From positions 186,001-250,000 of the forward strand of contig CAWFQE010000004.1 of the NCBI GenBank assembly GCA_963817885.1: a stretch of DNA of 64,000 bases, read 5' to 3'. This document shows positions 45,602 through 55,900 of this stretch, piece after piece. Source of the stretch: CAVOHU01 sp963817885 (GTDB lineage: Bacteria > Acidobacteriota > Vicinamibacteria > Vicinamibacterales > JAKQTR01). Position 1 is the first letter of the stretch. Every line of letters starts with the position of its first letter. The translations under genes were made by a program, and so were the position numbers. Below the pieces are notes generated by a model that saw nothing but the letters and a program-made list of their open reading frames with translations, was not told the DNA's origin and did no database searches.

Positions 45602-46491
45602 GACACGAAGATGACGGCGTCCGGGACGAAGTGGATGAACCACGCCCAGACAATCCCGCGTGTCTCGAGCATGCTCTTCCCCATGAGCCACGCGAGGAAC
45701 CCGGTCATGACCGCGCCCACGACCCCGGGGGGAGAGCCGTACAGAAAATGCGCGAGGCCGAACAGCGTCGCGCTGAGGAGCAACGTGTGTCCCGTGCCGA
45801 GCACAGGATGAAGCGTGGACAACAGGGAGGCGCGGAAATACACCTCCTCGTTGAAGGCGTTGATGGCGGCAAACACGACGGCGGCCGGAAGCAGGAAAAC
45901 TGCACCCGCGTACTGCGCCGCGGAAAGCCCGCTGGTGAGCACGGTGAGGATCAGAACCGTGGCTCCCGCCGCCACCGCGAAGATCCACCCGAATGTCCGC
46001 CACGACTCGCCTGACTTAATGCCCAGCCAGGGGACTGGCGCGATGGGCGCGTCGAGCTGGCCCCTGGCCAGGAAGAAGTTTCGGGGCCGGCCTTTCACGA
46101 TGCACAGCGACGCGATCACCACCAGCGCCACGCCCGTGTCCAGGATGTAGATCCCGGTGAAGCCGCGCGTGTACGACACGTCGCTTCCGCCAAAGTGGCT
46201 CTGCCACCACGCGGTGCCGCCAACCCACGCCGACACCCGCAGCGCCAGGAACAGGCCCAGCAACACGAACCCATAGGAACGCAGGGGCTGAAGTCGGCGC
46301 CACGCAGCTGCCGACACCACGAACCCGGCGAGCAGCCCGACTTTCGCCAGAGGGAGCCAGCCGGGCGGCGGTCCCGCCAATGCACTCCACACGATATCGG
46401 GCAGGTCGGAGACGCACAGCATGACGGACCATGCGCACAGCAGCAGGATCTGCCGTTGCGACGACGATGCCGGATCGAAGGTGGTTTCCAC
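45574..46491 (-). CDS. CPBP-family intramembrane glutamic endopeptidase
   Basis: A 305-residue polytopic membrane protein. The Abi/CPBP (Rce1-like) motifs are FNEEVYFRASLLSTL (EExxxR), LLLSATLFGLAHFLYG (FxxxH) and IVWAWFIHFVPDAVIFV (His). About eight helices can be counted. Such proteases cut membrane-associated substrates, for example in bacteriocin immunity or protein maturation. A TAGAAT -10 on the minus strand at 46538-46543 lies about 45 bases before the start. Confidence 0.9.
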   Translation of the reverse strand: METTFDPASSSQRQILLLCAWSVMLCVSDLPDIVWSALAGPPPGWLPLAKVGLLAGFVVSAAAWRRLQPLRSYGFVLLGLFLALRVSAWVGGTAWWQSHFGGSDVSYTRGFTGIYILDTGVALVVIASLCIVKGRPRNFFLARGQLDAPIAPVPWLGIKSGESWRTFGWIFAVAAGATVLILTVLTSGLSAAQYAGAVFLLPAAVVFAAINAFNEEVYFRASLLSTLHPVLGTGHTLLLSATLFGLAHFLYGSPPGVVGAVMTGFLAWLMGKSMLETRGIVWAWFIHFVPDAVIFVSYAASRLPD

Positions 46492-46803
46492 GACCGAGTC
46501 CTCCCTTCCGCCGGGGAGCGATGTCGCCGAAGACCGGATTCTAGCCGCTTATGATCGTCGCGTCAGGAGTTATCGCCCGAGCGGGCCGATGGGTTCCGCG
46601 ACGCGGCGAAGTCGAGGGGTTGGGACACAGCGTGCGAGTGATTTCGGCGGTTCTTGCGCCAGAGAGTTCCTACATTTCTGCTCGATTTCGCCTCGCAACG
46701 GTCCTCCAACGGGCGGCCTCTCGCGGGCCGTTCTGCCGGGGGCGACAGAAACTTGATTCGCCCGTGCTCAACAGCGATATAGTTGGGGCGCCCCGGCCAA
46801 GCC
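46492..46803. promoter_or_regulatory. Divergent promoter region between CPBP and the first wHTH-TPR gene
   Basis: A 312-base gap. TAGAAT (minus, 46538-46543) points to the CPBP gene; the plus strand has TTGATT (46753-46758) and TATAGT (46778-46783), spaced 19 bases, about 20 bases before ATG 46804, so any 5' leader there is very short. No coding frame is supported. Confidence 0.45.
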
Positions 46804-49296
46804 ATGACCTCTGGTACCTCGCCGGACGCTTCCCACCTCAAACCGTTCACAATTGGCGACTGGTTCGTCGAACCCAAGGCTTGCCATCTGTCCCGTGGCG
46901 ACACGGTGGTCAGACTGCGGCCGCAGTTGACCGATCTTCTGGTCTGCCTGGCGCGCCGGGCCGGCGAGATCGTGCTGAAGGAGGAGATCCTCGAGGAGGT
47001 CTGGCCCGGACAGTACATCGCCGAGTCCGGCCTGTCGAGATGTGTGGCCGAACTTCGCCAGGCCCTGCACGACGATATCCAGGAACCGCGATTCATCGAG
47101 ACCTTTCCCAAGCGGGGCTATCGGCTGATCGCGCCGGTTGTCTGGCTGGATCACCCCGAGAGCGTTGTGCCGGCTCACGTTCCTGCCGCGGCGGCTCACG
47201 CCCCTGCGGCGCCGGCTCACGTTCCTGCGGCGCCGGCTCACGTTCCTGCCGCGCCGGCAGGCGCCGAACCCGATGGCCTTGCAGTGGCCGAACCCGAAAC
47301 GGCGGACGCGGCCGGCCATGCCGTCAACAACGGACCGGCCTCGTCTGAACCCCCCGTCCGGCGGCCGTGGGGCGGCCTCCGGCGCCGCGGCGTGTTCGTG
47401 GCGGCGGCGGGAGTGCTGCTGATCGGGATCCTGGCGACCGTCCTGCTTGTGCGATCGCCGGCGAGCGCGCTCACCGAGAAGGACACGGTCCTGCTGGCCG
47501 ACGTCAGCAATGCCACCACCGACCGTGTATTCGACGACACGCTGCGGCTCGCTCTGGCCGTGAACCTGGAACAGGCGCCGTTCCTTCGAATCCTGCCGCA
47601 GGAGGCCGTCCACGCCGCGCTCGTGAGGAGCGGCCGCTTGGCAGATGACCTGGTCGTCGGGCCGGTGGCCCTGGATCTCTGCCGGCGGGAAGGAGCGGCC
47701 GTGTTGCTGGCCGGATCGATTGCGCCTCTTGGTTCGCGCTACGCGGTGGGCCTCGAGGCCATCGTGTGCGGGACCGGTGAGGCGATCGGGAGAGCGATCG
47801 AGGAGGCGCAAGGCAAAGAAAGTGTCCTCACAGCCCTCGAACGGGCGGCCACCCGCATTCGACGCGCGCTCGGGGAATCGCGCGATTCGCTGCGCCAGCA
47901 CGATATGCCCCTGGCCCAGGCGACAACGCCCTCCTTCGACGCGCTCAAGGCGGTCACCCAGGGAGACTTCAATCGCGACCACGCGCGGGTCGGCGAAGCG
48001 CTGGCGCTCTACCGTCAGGCAACGGAGCTCGACCCGGGATTCGCGCGCGCATGGGCCAGCCGCGGCGCCGCGGCGTCGAATCTCGGCCTGAGGGAAGAGT
48101 CCACACGGTCTTTCCGCCGGGCGTTCGAGCTCCGGGAGCGCGTGAGCCCGCAGGAGGGGTTCTACATCGCAGGGCATTACTACCGCAGCGTGGCGGGCGA
48201 CCCGCAGAAGGCGATCGAGATCTACCAGGCCTGGAAGCGGACGTATCCCGGCTCGCCCGTGCCGCCCAACAACCTCGCAGGGATCTACTCCAACGCGTTC
48301 GGTCAGTACGACGCGGCGCTGCCGGAGGGACGCGAGGCGGTGCGCCTTGCCCCATACAGCTCGGTCGCGTACAACGCACTCATCTTCGCGTGCCGTGGCT
48401 GCGACCGGATCGCCGAGGCGCGGGCGGCGGCGGCCGAGGCGCGGGGCCGCGGCGTCGACGACCGGATCCTCCACGCGCAGCTGCTGAACCTCGCGCTCAT
48501 CGATGGCGATCAGGCCGCCCTCGAACGGGAAATCCGCTGGGCGGCGAACGATCCGCTGGCGGAATTGTTCACGCTGCAGGTGCGCGCCTCGGCGGCCGGC
48601 GCCGGGGGGCGACTGGCTGAGGCGCGCCGCCTGTGGTCCGAGGCCCAGGCGGAGGCAAGCGAGATCGGCCCCCCGCGACGGGCCGCGGATATCCGCCTCC
48701 TCCGGGCCGAGTCCGAGGCGCTCGTCGGTGACGCGGGCGCAGCGCGCAAAGAGGTCGATGCTGCCCTGGCACTGAACACTGAGCCAGCCACCGTGGCGGT
48801 GGCAGCCATCGTCTCCGCCCTGGCGGGGGACCCGGCTCGAGCCCGTGCGATCCTCACTGGCATCGGTCAGCCGACCGATCTCGACTCCGCGACGCTGCTG
48901 GTCTGGCTGCCGACGGCCCGAACGCTCGTCGAGGCCGGCCTGGGCCGGGCGGAAGAGGCCGGCCGGATTCTCCTGCCGGTGGCCCGTTTCGAACGGGGTG
49001 TCGAGGCCAGGTTCGTGCCGATCGGTGTGCGGGCGCTCCTCGCCCAGGCCGCCGGTCGTCCGTCGGAAGCGGCAGCGGCGTTCGATCAGTTGATCCGCCT
49101 TCGAGCGATCGATCCGGCCTCGCCGTGGCTTGCTGTTGCGCGACTGGGCCTGGCGCGGGCCCTGCGCGATTCGGGCGACACGGTCCGAAGCCTGGCCGCC
49201 TACGAGGACTTCCTGACGTCCTGGAAGGACGCCGATGCCGGCGCTCCGCTGCTGATGGCGGCGCGCCGGGAGCGTTCCGCAATCGCCCTTCGCTGA
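46804..49296 (+). CDS. Winged-helix (OmpR/CadC-type) transmembrane regulator with TPR domain, copy 1
   Basis: About 830 residues from ATG 46804; a TTG start seven codons upstream is open. Residues ~8-110 form a Trans_reg_C winged helix (FTIGDWFVEPKACHLSRGD, VVRLRPQLTDLLVCLARRAG, then ESGLSRCVAELRQALHDD and FPKRGYRLIAPVV). A proline/alanine linker with four 7-residue repeats (residues ~123-150) leads to one helix (GVFVAAAGVLLIGILATVLL). The rest is a lipid-side domain (TVLLADVSNATTDRVFDDTL) and a TPR array (LYRQATELDPGFARAWASRG). The design matches CadC/ToxR-like one-component regulators; the input and targets are unknown. A second copy lies at 50298. Confidence 0.88.
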   Translation: MTSGTSPDASHLKPFTIGDWFVEPKACHLSRGDTVVRLRPQLTDLLVCLARRAGEIVLKEEILEEVWPGQYIAESGLSRCVAELRQALHDDIQEPRFIETFPKRGYRLIAPVVWLDHPESVVPAHVPAAAAHAPAAPAHVPAAPAHVPAAPAGAEPDGLAVAEPETADAAGHAVNNGPASSEPPVRRPWGGLRRRGVFVAAAGVLLIGILATVLLVRSPASALTEKDTVLLADVSNATTDRVFDDTLRLALAVNLEQAPFLRILPQEAVHAALVRSGRLADDLVVGPVALDLCRREGAAVLLAGSIAPLGSRYAVGLEAIVCGTGEAIGRAIEEAQGKESVLTALERAATRIRRALGESRDSLRQHDMPLAQATTPSFDALKAVTQGDFNRDHARVGEALALYRQATELDPGFARAWASRGAAASNLGLREESTRSFRRAFELRERVSPQEGFYIAGHYYRSVAGDPQKAIEIYQAWKRTYPGSPVPPNNLAGIYSNAFGQYDAALPEGREAVRLAPYSSVAYNALIFACRGCDRIAEARAAAAEARGRGVDDRILHAQLLNLALIDGDQAALEREIRWAANDPLAELFTLQVRASAAGAGGRLAEARRLWSEAQAEASEIGPPRRAADIRLLRAESEALVGDAGAARKEVDAALALNTEPATVAVAAIVSALAGDPARARAILTGIGQPTDLDSATLLVWLPTARTLVEAGLGRAEEAGRILLPVARFERGVEARFVPIGVRALLAQAAGRPSEAAAAFDQLIRLRAIDPASPWLAVARLGLARALRDSGDTVRSLAAYEDFLTSWKDADAGAPLLMAARRERSAIALR
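47170..47253 (+). repeat. Tandem 21-bp repeat, four copies, in the linker of the wHTH-TPR gene
   Basis: Four units of 21 bases encode PAHVPAA-type heptads (PAHVPAA, AAHAPAA, PAHVPAA, PAHVPAA) in frame between the DNA-binding and membrane parts. The copies differ at few positions, so the array is young and may vary in number between strains. Confidence 0.8.
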
Positions 49297-49509
49297 TTCT
49301 CTCCTCGCACCGCCCACCCGAGCACTCGCCCTTCTTCGACATTCCAGCGTCGATGCCCGGCCTCGAGAACGCGTTCCTCGATCTGTCCCGCGAATTGCTC
49401 GATCGACGCGCGCCGAAAGTCGAACAGATTCACAGGATGAAGCGAAGCCTCCCGTCATAACTCCTCTTCGGAACCGGCGTCTCATCTTGTGTAGCAGGAG
49501 GACGCCATC

Positions 49510-50031
49510 ATGCGCACCACGCTCGCCCTGGTTCTTCTCGCCGTCTCCGTCGTTCGCGTGGGCGCCATCGAGGCCGCGACGCCTCGGCCATGGACGCACG
49601 TCCGTCCCATTACGCCCGCTGCGACGGCGATGCTGGACGACGCGGTCGCGATGTCCTGGACCGTGAGGACACAGCTCAATGATCTCGAGCAGACCGATGT
49701 CGTGGTCTACCTGACGGATTCGATGTCCGGCGGGTGTGACGGGCCACGGGCGTACCTGACGTTCCTGACGCGCGCGGGCGGCGTCCGCTTCCTCGTGATC
49801 AGGATCGATCGCTGGCGCCTGCAGCTGCACGACATCATCGTCTCGGTCGGTCACGAGCTCCAGCACGCCCTCGAAGTCGCCGCGTCACCCGCCGTGATGT
49901 GCTCCAAGACGCTGGCGCAACTCTACCGGCGGATCGGCTGGGAGGAACAAGCCGGGCGATTCGAGAGCAACGGCGCGCTCGCCGTCGGCCGTCGCGTGAG
50001 GAACGAACTCCTGGGATACCCGGATCCGTGA
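49510..50031 (+). CDS. Small secreted protein with HExxH zinc-protease-like motif
   Basis: A 173-residue exported protein starting after AGGAGG, with a signal peptide (TLALVLLAVSVVRVGAIEA). Its core shows IIVSVGHELQHALEVA, in which HELQH is an HExxH zinc-binding motif of the zincin type; the third ligand could be the Glu of ALE or a later residue. Cys in SGGCDGP and AVMCSKT may form a disulfide. I cannot name the family. It lies between the two wHTH-TPR genes, and may be a target of one of them. Confidence 0.7.
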   Translation: MRTTLALVLLAVSVVRVGAIEAATPRPWTHVRPITPAATAMLDDAVAMSWTVRTQLNDLEQTDVVVYLTDSMSGGCDGPRAYLTFLTRAGGVRFLVIRIDRWRLQLHDIIVSVGHELQHALEVAASPAVMCSKTLAQLYRRIGWEEQAGRFESNGALAVGRRVRNELLGYPDP

Positions 50032-50297
50032 CGACGATTGGCAGCGCGGCCTGGCAAGCGGCACGTGTCGCGGGCCATCCCGCCCGAGGGTCCCTTCGCG
50101 CCATGCGAAACGGGGGCGGAGGGCATCCTCGAGTGGGGCGGCCACGGCGAGAAACGGGTCCGCATGGTGGCGGCGAAGCCACGGTAGGAAAATCCGAACA
50201 TTGCGGTAGGGAGCACGGCGCCTGGAAGGACGTCTAATCATTCGACGACAACCACGGTGACGGCATTCGTGGCTCGATCGCCTTCCAGGAGTCAGCC

Positions 50298-52760
50298 ATG
50301 CACACCGACGGGCCCGATCGCCCCGATCGCTCTGGTTTTGCCGCCGACTTCCGAGTGGGCAACTGGCTTGTGGAGCCGAGCCTCGACCGGTTGTCACACA
50401 ACGGCACCGTGGTTCGCCTCCGGCCTCAACTGACCGACCTGCTCGTCGTGCTGGCCCAACATGCGGGCCGGACCGTGTCCAAGGAAATGATCCTCGACAC
50501 AGTCTGGCAGGGTCAGCAGGTCGCCGAGTCCGGCATGACGCGATGCATTGCCGAGATTCGACAGGCGCTGGAAGACGACGCTCGCGAGCCCACGATCCTG
50601 CAGACAATTCCCAAGCGGGGCTATCGCCTTGTGGCGCCGGTGGCTTTCCTCGAAACCCGCGGCGGAGCCGGCAACGCCAGCAACGACACGCCAACTGTCG
50701 CAGCCGGCGAACCGTCGGGCAGCGTGTCCAGTCCGGCCGTTGCTGAACCCGTCATTTCTGAATCTGAGCCGCCTTCCCCGGACGCGCCGGGACTGAGAGG
50801 CGACCAGGTCGCAGAAGGCCCGCGACACCGTCGGGCCTTCGCCAGCGTCGGCTGGACGGTGGGTCCGATCCTCGGCGCGGCTCTGGTGGCCGCGCTGGTC
50901 TGGGCGGCTGCGGGTTGGAACCGGGCGCCGGTCCTCGGCGAGCGCGACACGGTGCTGCTCGCCGATGTCGTCAACACCACCGGCGACAGCACGTTCGACG
51001 GCACCCTGAAGCTGGCGCTCGCCGTGGACCTTGGCCAGGCGCCGTTCCTGCACTTCCTGTCGGCCGAGCACGTGCGCACGGCGTTGACCCTCATGGGCCG
51101 GTCCGCCGATCAGCCGGTCGTCGGAAGCCTTGCGCTCGAGGTCTGCCGGCGCGAAGGCGCAGCCGTGCTGCTGGCAGGATCGATCGCGCCCCTGGGGACG
51201 CACTACGCCGTCGGGATCGAAGCGATCGGGTGCCGCACCGGCGACTCCATCGCGCGCGAGCTGCTCGAGGTCGAGAGCAAGGACGGCGTCCTGACGGCGC
51301 TCGAGACCGCGACGGGCCGGTTGCGCCGGAAGCTCGGTGAGTCTCGTGCATCCCTTCAACAGTACGACGTGCCCATCGTCCGGGCGACGACGCCGTCGCT
51401 CGAAGCGCTGAAGGCGCTGAGTCTCGGCGACTACAACCGCGAGCACGCACGGCTTGGCGAGGCCCTGACGTTCTATCGTCGCGCCACGGAGCTGGACCCG
51501 CAGTTTGCGGTGGCCTGGGCGCGGCTCGGCGCGGCCGCGCGCAACCTGGGACAGCACGAAGAATCGACGCCCGCCTTCGAAAAGGCCTACCAGCTTCGCG
51601 GCCGCGTGAGCGAGCCGGAGCGTTTCTACATCCAGGCGCACTACTACCGCTTCGTCGAGGACTACCCGGGAAAGGCCGTCGAAACCTACAAGGTCTGGAA
51701 GCGGACCTATCCCGGCTCGGGAGTGCCGACGACCAACCTCGCATCCCTCTACGCCAACATCTTCGGGCTCTACGAGGCGGCGCTGCCCGAGGCGCGCGAG
51801 GCGGTCCAGCTGCTGCCATACAGCTCGATCGCTCAAAGCGCGCTCATCGCGGCTTACCTCGGGACCAACCGGATCGCGGAAGCCAGGCAGGCACTTCGGG
51901 AGGCGGCCAGTCGCGGTGGTGCCGACCTCCTGTGGCACAGCCACGCGTTCAACGTGGCGTTCATGGACGGCGACGCCGCCGCGATACAGGAATACGTCCA
52001 GTGGGCGTCGGGCGATGCGCTGGCAACGGTGGTCATGGCCCAGCACCGCGCGCAGGCGGCGGCTTCTTCGGGGCGACTCCGCGAAGCGCGGACGTATTGG
52101 GCGCAGGCGGTGGACACGGCAAAGCGGAACGGCTCACCCGGGTGGGCGGCAGGCGCAAGGACCTACGAAGCCGAGGCGGACGCCCTGCTGGGCGACCCGC
52201 GCGGGGCCAGTGAAGCCGCCGAGGCGGCGCTTGTCGCCGACCGGCAATCCAGCACGATGCTCTTTGCGGCGATAGCCTTCGCACTGGCCGGAGACCACGC
52301 CCGCGCCCGGAAGCTCCTGGATGAGGCCGCGATCGATCTCGAGCCCGGCATCTGCGCCCGGTACGTCTGGCTGCCAATCGGGAGGGCGCTGGTCGAGGCG
52401 GGGTCAGGCCGGCCCGAGCAGGCGCTCGAGACACTCCGGCCCTCCGCCCGATTCGAGCGCGGGCTGGAATTCGGCTTGACGCCGCTTGGCGTGCGCGCGT
52501 CGATCGAGTTGTCAGCCGGCCGATTCAAAGAAGCCGCCGCGACCTTCCAGGAGCTTCTGAGCCTTCGTGCAATCGCTCCCACGTCTCCGTGGGTGCCATT
52601 CGCGCGCCTGGGCCTGGCCCGGGCCCTTCGAAACGCCGGCGACGTGACGGGAAGCGCGGCCGCGTACGACGCCCTCATCGACGCCATGAAGACGGCCGAC
52701 GCCGACGTCCCGCTGCTGGTCTTCGCGGTCCGGGAGCGCGCAGCGCTCGGCAACCGCTGA
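50298..52760 (+). CDS. Winged-helix transmembrane regulator with TPR domain, copy 2
   Basis: An 820-residue paralogue of the gene at 46804. It starts after CAGGAG. The layout is the same: a Trans_reg_C winged helix (residues ~14-115; NWLVEPSLDRLSHNGTVVRL, then ESGMTRCIAEIRQALEDD, IPKRGYRLVAPVA), a shorter acidic Pro/Glu linker, one helix (VGPILGAALVAALVWAAAGW), the LLADVVNTTGDSTFDGTLKL domain and a TPR array (YRRATELDPQFAVAWARLGA). The two copies are clearly alignable along their whole length, so they arose by duplication. The input is unknown. Confidence 0.88.
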   Translation: MHTDGPDRPDRSGFAADFRVGNWLVEPSLDRLSHNGTVVRLRPQLTDLLVVLAQHAGRTVSKEMILDTVWQGQQVAESGMTRCIAEIRQALEDDAREPTILQTIPKRGYRLVAPVAFLETRGGAGNASNDTPTVAAGEPSGSVSSPAVAEPVISESEPPSPDAPGLRGDQVAEGPRHRRAFASVGWTVGPILGAALVAALVWAAAGWNRAPVLGERDTVLLADVVNTTGDSTFDGTLKLALAVDLGQAPFLHFLSAEHVRTALTLMGRSADQPVVGSLALEVCRREGAAVLLAGSIAPLGTHYAVGIEAIGCRTGDSIARELLEVESKDGVLTALETATGRLRRKLGESRASLQQYDVPIVRATTPSLEALKALSLGDYNREHARLGEALTFYRRATELDPQFAVAWARLGAAARNLGQHEESTPAFEKAYQLRGRVSEPERFYIQAHYYRFVEDYPGKAVETYKVWKRTYPGSGVPTTNLASLYANIFGLYEAALPEAREAVQLLPYSSIAQSALIAAYLGTNRIAEARQALREAASRGGADLLWHSHAFNVAFMDGDAAAIQEYVQWASGDALATVVMAQHRAQAAASSGRLREARTYWAQAVDTAKRNGSPGWAAGARTYEAEADALLGDPRGASEAAEAALVADRQSSTMLFAAIAFALAGDHARARKLLDEAAIDLEPGICARYVWLPIGRALVEAGSGRPEQALETLRPSARFERGLEFGLTPLGVRASIELSAGRFKEAAATFQELLSLRAIAPTSPWVPFARLGLARALRNAGDVTGSAAAYDALIDAMKTADADVPLLVFAVRERAALGNR

Positions 52761-52864
52761 AGTCCCCGGGGATCCGGGATGAATACAGGGTCTTTCGAAC
52801 CTTCCGGTAGGCCAATCACAGGCGCGGCGTAAGGACTTCCTTTCACTCCAGACGTAACTTCCGA

Positions 52865-52896
52865 TCGACGGGTGATCACCGGTGATCACCCGTCGA
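52865..52896 (+). promoter_or_regulatory. Perfect 32-bp palindrome upstream of the TonB receptor
   Basis: A 16+16 perfect palindrome with no loop, built around two tandem copies of the 10-base palindrome GGTGATCACC. It lies 50 bases before ATG 52947. Either a double operator for a dimeric repressor or activator, or a 5' leader hairpin; the nested-palindrome form favours protein binding. Confidence 0.65.
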
Positions 52897-52946
52897 GCGG
52901 CTCCATGTCATCCATTCGTACGGGCCATTGCTGAGAGGAGGCAGGC

Positions 52947-55900
52947 ATGTTTCGGAGAATTCTCGTCGTCGCGCTCGCGGCGGTCGTCTTAGCCTGGCCG
53001 GCCGCGGCGCAGGAACAGAGTGCGTCCATCCAGGGCGTGGTGAAAGACGCACAGGGCGGCGTGCTGCCTGGCGTCACCGTCGAGGCTCGCAGCGTGGAGG
53101 GTGCGATCACCTCGACCGTGACCGACGGGGCGGGCAAGTACCGGTTCCCGTCGCTGCTGCCGGGCAAGTACGTCGTCACGGCGCTACTCGCCAGCTTCAA
53201 GTCCGAGCGGGTGGAGAACCTCGAACTCCTGCTCGGGCAGATCAAGTCGGTCGACTTCATGATGCAGCTGGCTGGAGTGTCCGAGGAAGTGGTGGTGAGG
53301 GCCGAGACCCCGCTGGTGGACACGCGCCAGAGCGCGCGCGCGACCAGCATCGCACGGGAGCAGATCGACCTGCTGCCGAAGGGCCGCGACTACATCTCGC
53401 TGGTCACGCAGGCGCCGGGCGCCAACCGCGAGACGAAGTCGGACGGCCTCATGATCGACGGCGCGACGACCTCCGAGAACCGCTACATCGTCGACGGCGC
53501 CGAGACGACCAACCTCGTGCTTGGCGGCTCGAACAAGATGGTGCTGCCGGACTTCGTCGAAGAGGTGCAGGTCAAGTCGTCCGGGTACACCGCCGAGTAC
53601 GGAGGCGCCACGGGAGGCGTCATCAACGTCATCACCAAGAGCGGAACGAACACGATGAAAGGCAGTGCGCTGTTCTACCTGGAAAGCACGGGCCTGCTGG
53701 GCTCCGCTCCCGCCGCCTACCAGGTCGGCAATCCGACGCTGCGCCTGAATCTGAGCGACGCCAACCTGGCGGAATACATCACGTATCCGAAAGACAGCTA
53801 CACCCGGATCGAGCCGGGATTCTCCCTGGGCGGCCCGCTGCTGACCAACAGGGCCTGGTTCTACGCGGCCTACCAGCCCACCTTCGAGAGGGTCAGACGG
53901 ACGGTGACCTACGTCGCCGACAAATCCACGCAGGAGAGCGCAACCCGCAACATGCCGTCGCAGTTCCTGTCGGTGAACATGACGTCGCAACTCGGGTCGA
54001 GCCTCCGCACGCGCCTGGCCTACAACAACAGTTGGGCCAGGACCGACATGGTGGGCACCCAGAAGGGCCTGCCGGCCGCCGACGGATCGGACGTTCCCGG
54101 GCTCAACTACAACTTCGGCACGACCCAACCCAACTTCAGCCTGTCGGGCCAGGCCGATTGGGTCGTCAGGCCGGACCTGTTCGTCAGCGCCCGTGCCGGG
54201 TATTTCTCGGCCGACCAGAAGACCTACGGCATTCCGACCACGCCGCGTTTCCTCTGGCGCAGGGCGACGATCAACATGCCGGGCGTTCCGGCTTCGCTTC
54301 AGAAGACGTCGAACGCGGTGAATGTGCCGTCGAACTCGGCGATCGACTTCGACAAGCAGCAGCGCCTCTCATTCCAGGTTGACTCGACCTGGTATGCACG
54401 CTTCGGGGGGGACCACGCGATCAAGGGCGGGTTCCAGCTGGACCGCCTCGCCAACGACGTCAACTCGTATGAGACCGGGCCCTACGCCCAGCTCTATTAC
54501 GCGGTCGACGGATCGCAGCGGTACAGCGGCCAGGCCGGCGCCTTCGGTTGGTACCGTTTCCGTGTCGCGCTGCCGACCGGCACGAGCCGCGGGTTCAGCA
54601 CCACCGGCAAGGTCGCGACCAACAACATCGGGCTGTTCATCCAGGACGCCTGGACGATCAGCAACCGGTTGACGGTCAACCTGGGCCTGCGCACCGAGAC
54701 CGAGCGCGTCGACCCCTTCCAGCCTGGCCTCGACCTGCTGACCGGTCTTCCGGCTGCGGGGACGGGCGGCATGAACGCCATCAAGTTCGGGTTGAAGGAC
54801 AAGCTGGCGCCGCGTGTTGGCGCAGCGTGGGACGTCCTGGGAGATGGCAAGTGGAAGACCTACGCCTCGTGGGGCATCTTCTACGACATCTTCAAATTCC
54901 AGCTGACGCGCGGCAGCCTCGGCGGCGACAAGTGGCAGGAGTACTTCTACACGCTCGAGACACCGGACTGGACGACGCTGCTCGACCCGGTCGGGCAGGG
55001 GGGCTGTCCGCCCGCGTGCCCGGCCTCGATGGGCACGCGAATCGCGGGTCCATTCGACTACCGCGCTCCTGGCGCGGTCGATCCGGCCATCAAGCCCATG
55101 CGGTCGCAGGAGGCGTCGGTCGGCGTCGAGCACCAGTTGTCGAGCGTCACAGCCGTCAGCGCCCGCTACGTCCGCAAGTGGCTCGATCGTGCGGTCGACG
55201 ACATCGGGCAGTGGTCGCCGGATGGCGAGGCGTACGTGATCGGCAACCCGGGATTCGGCATGCGGACCCTCGCGTGCGGATTCAATGAGAACTGCCCGAG
55301 CCCGGTCGTTCCATTGCCCAAGGCGCAACGCACCTACGACGCCATCGAGCTGGCGTTCACCAAGAACTTCTCACACGGGTACTACGCGCGGCTGAGCTAC
55401 CTGTGGAGCCGGCTCTACGGGAACTACTCCGGCCTCGATCAGACCGACGAGAACGGCCGGACCTCTCCGAATACCGGTCGCCTGTACGACTACTCGCTGC
55501 AGTCGTTCGACGGCCATGGGTACGACGTGGAAGGCCCGCTGGCCACCGACCGGCCGAACCAGGTGAAGGCGCAGGTCATCTACCAGGCTCCGTTCGGCAG
55601 CACGCTCGGGCTGAACTTCTACGTCGCCACCGGCATCCCGAAGACGCGTGAGCTGGCGGTCATCACCGGGAGCGGGTACCCGATGTTCTACATGGGGCGA
55701 GGGAGCGACGGGCGGCTGCCGACCTACTCGCAGACCGACCTGGTCGCTCAGCACGAGATCAAGCTTGGCGGCAACCGTCGGGTGCAGGTGAGCTTCAACA
55801 TCCTCAACCTGTTCGATCAGCGCGTGGCCACCAACTACTACCCGACCGAGAACGCGCAAGGGAAGTACGTCAACTTCGACGAGCCGGCCTTCTACAGGCA

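Noticed and set aside
46768..49866. 1032-residue open frame on the minus strand across the first wHTH-TPR gene
   Set aside because: Composition is Arg/Gly-rich with no domain or ribosome site; it is the antisense shadow of a real GC-rich gene whose sense product has clear domains.
50394..52046. 550-residue minus-strand frame inside the second wHTH-TPR gene
   Set aside because: Shadow frame; the plus-strand gene aligns end to end with its paralogue.
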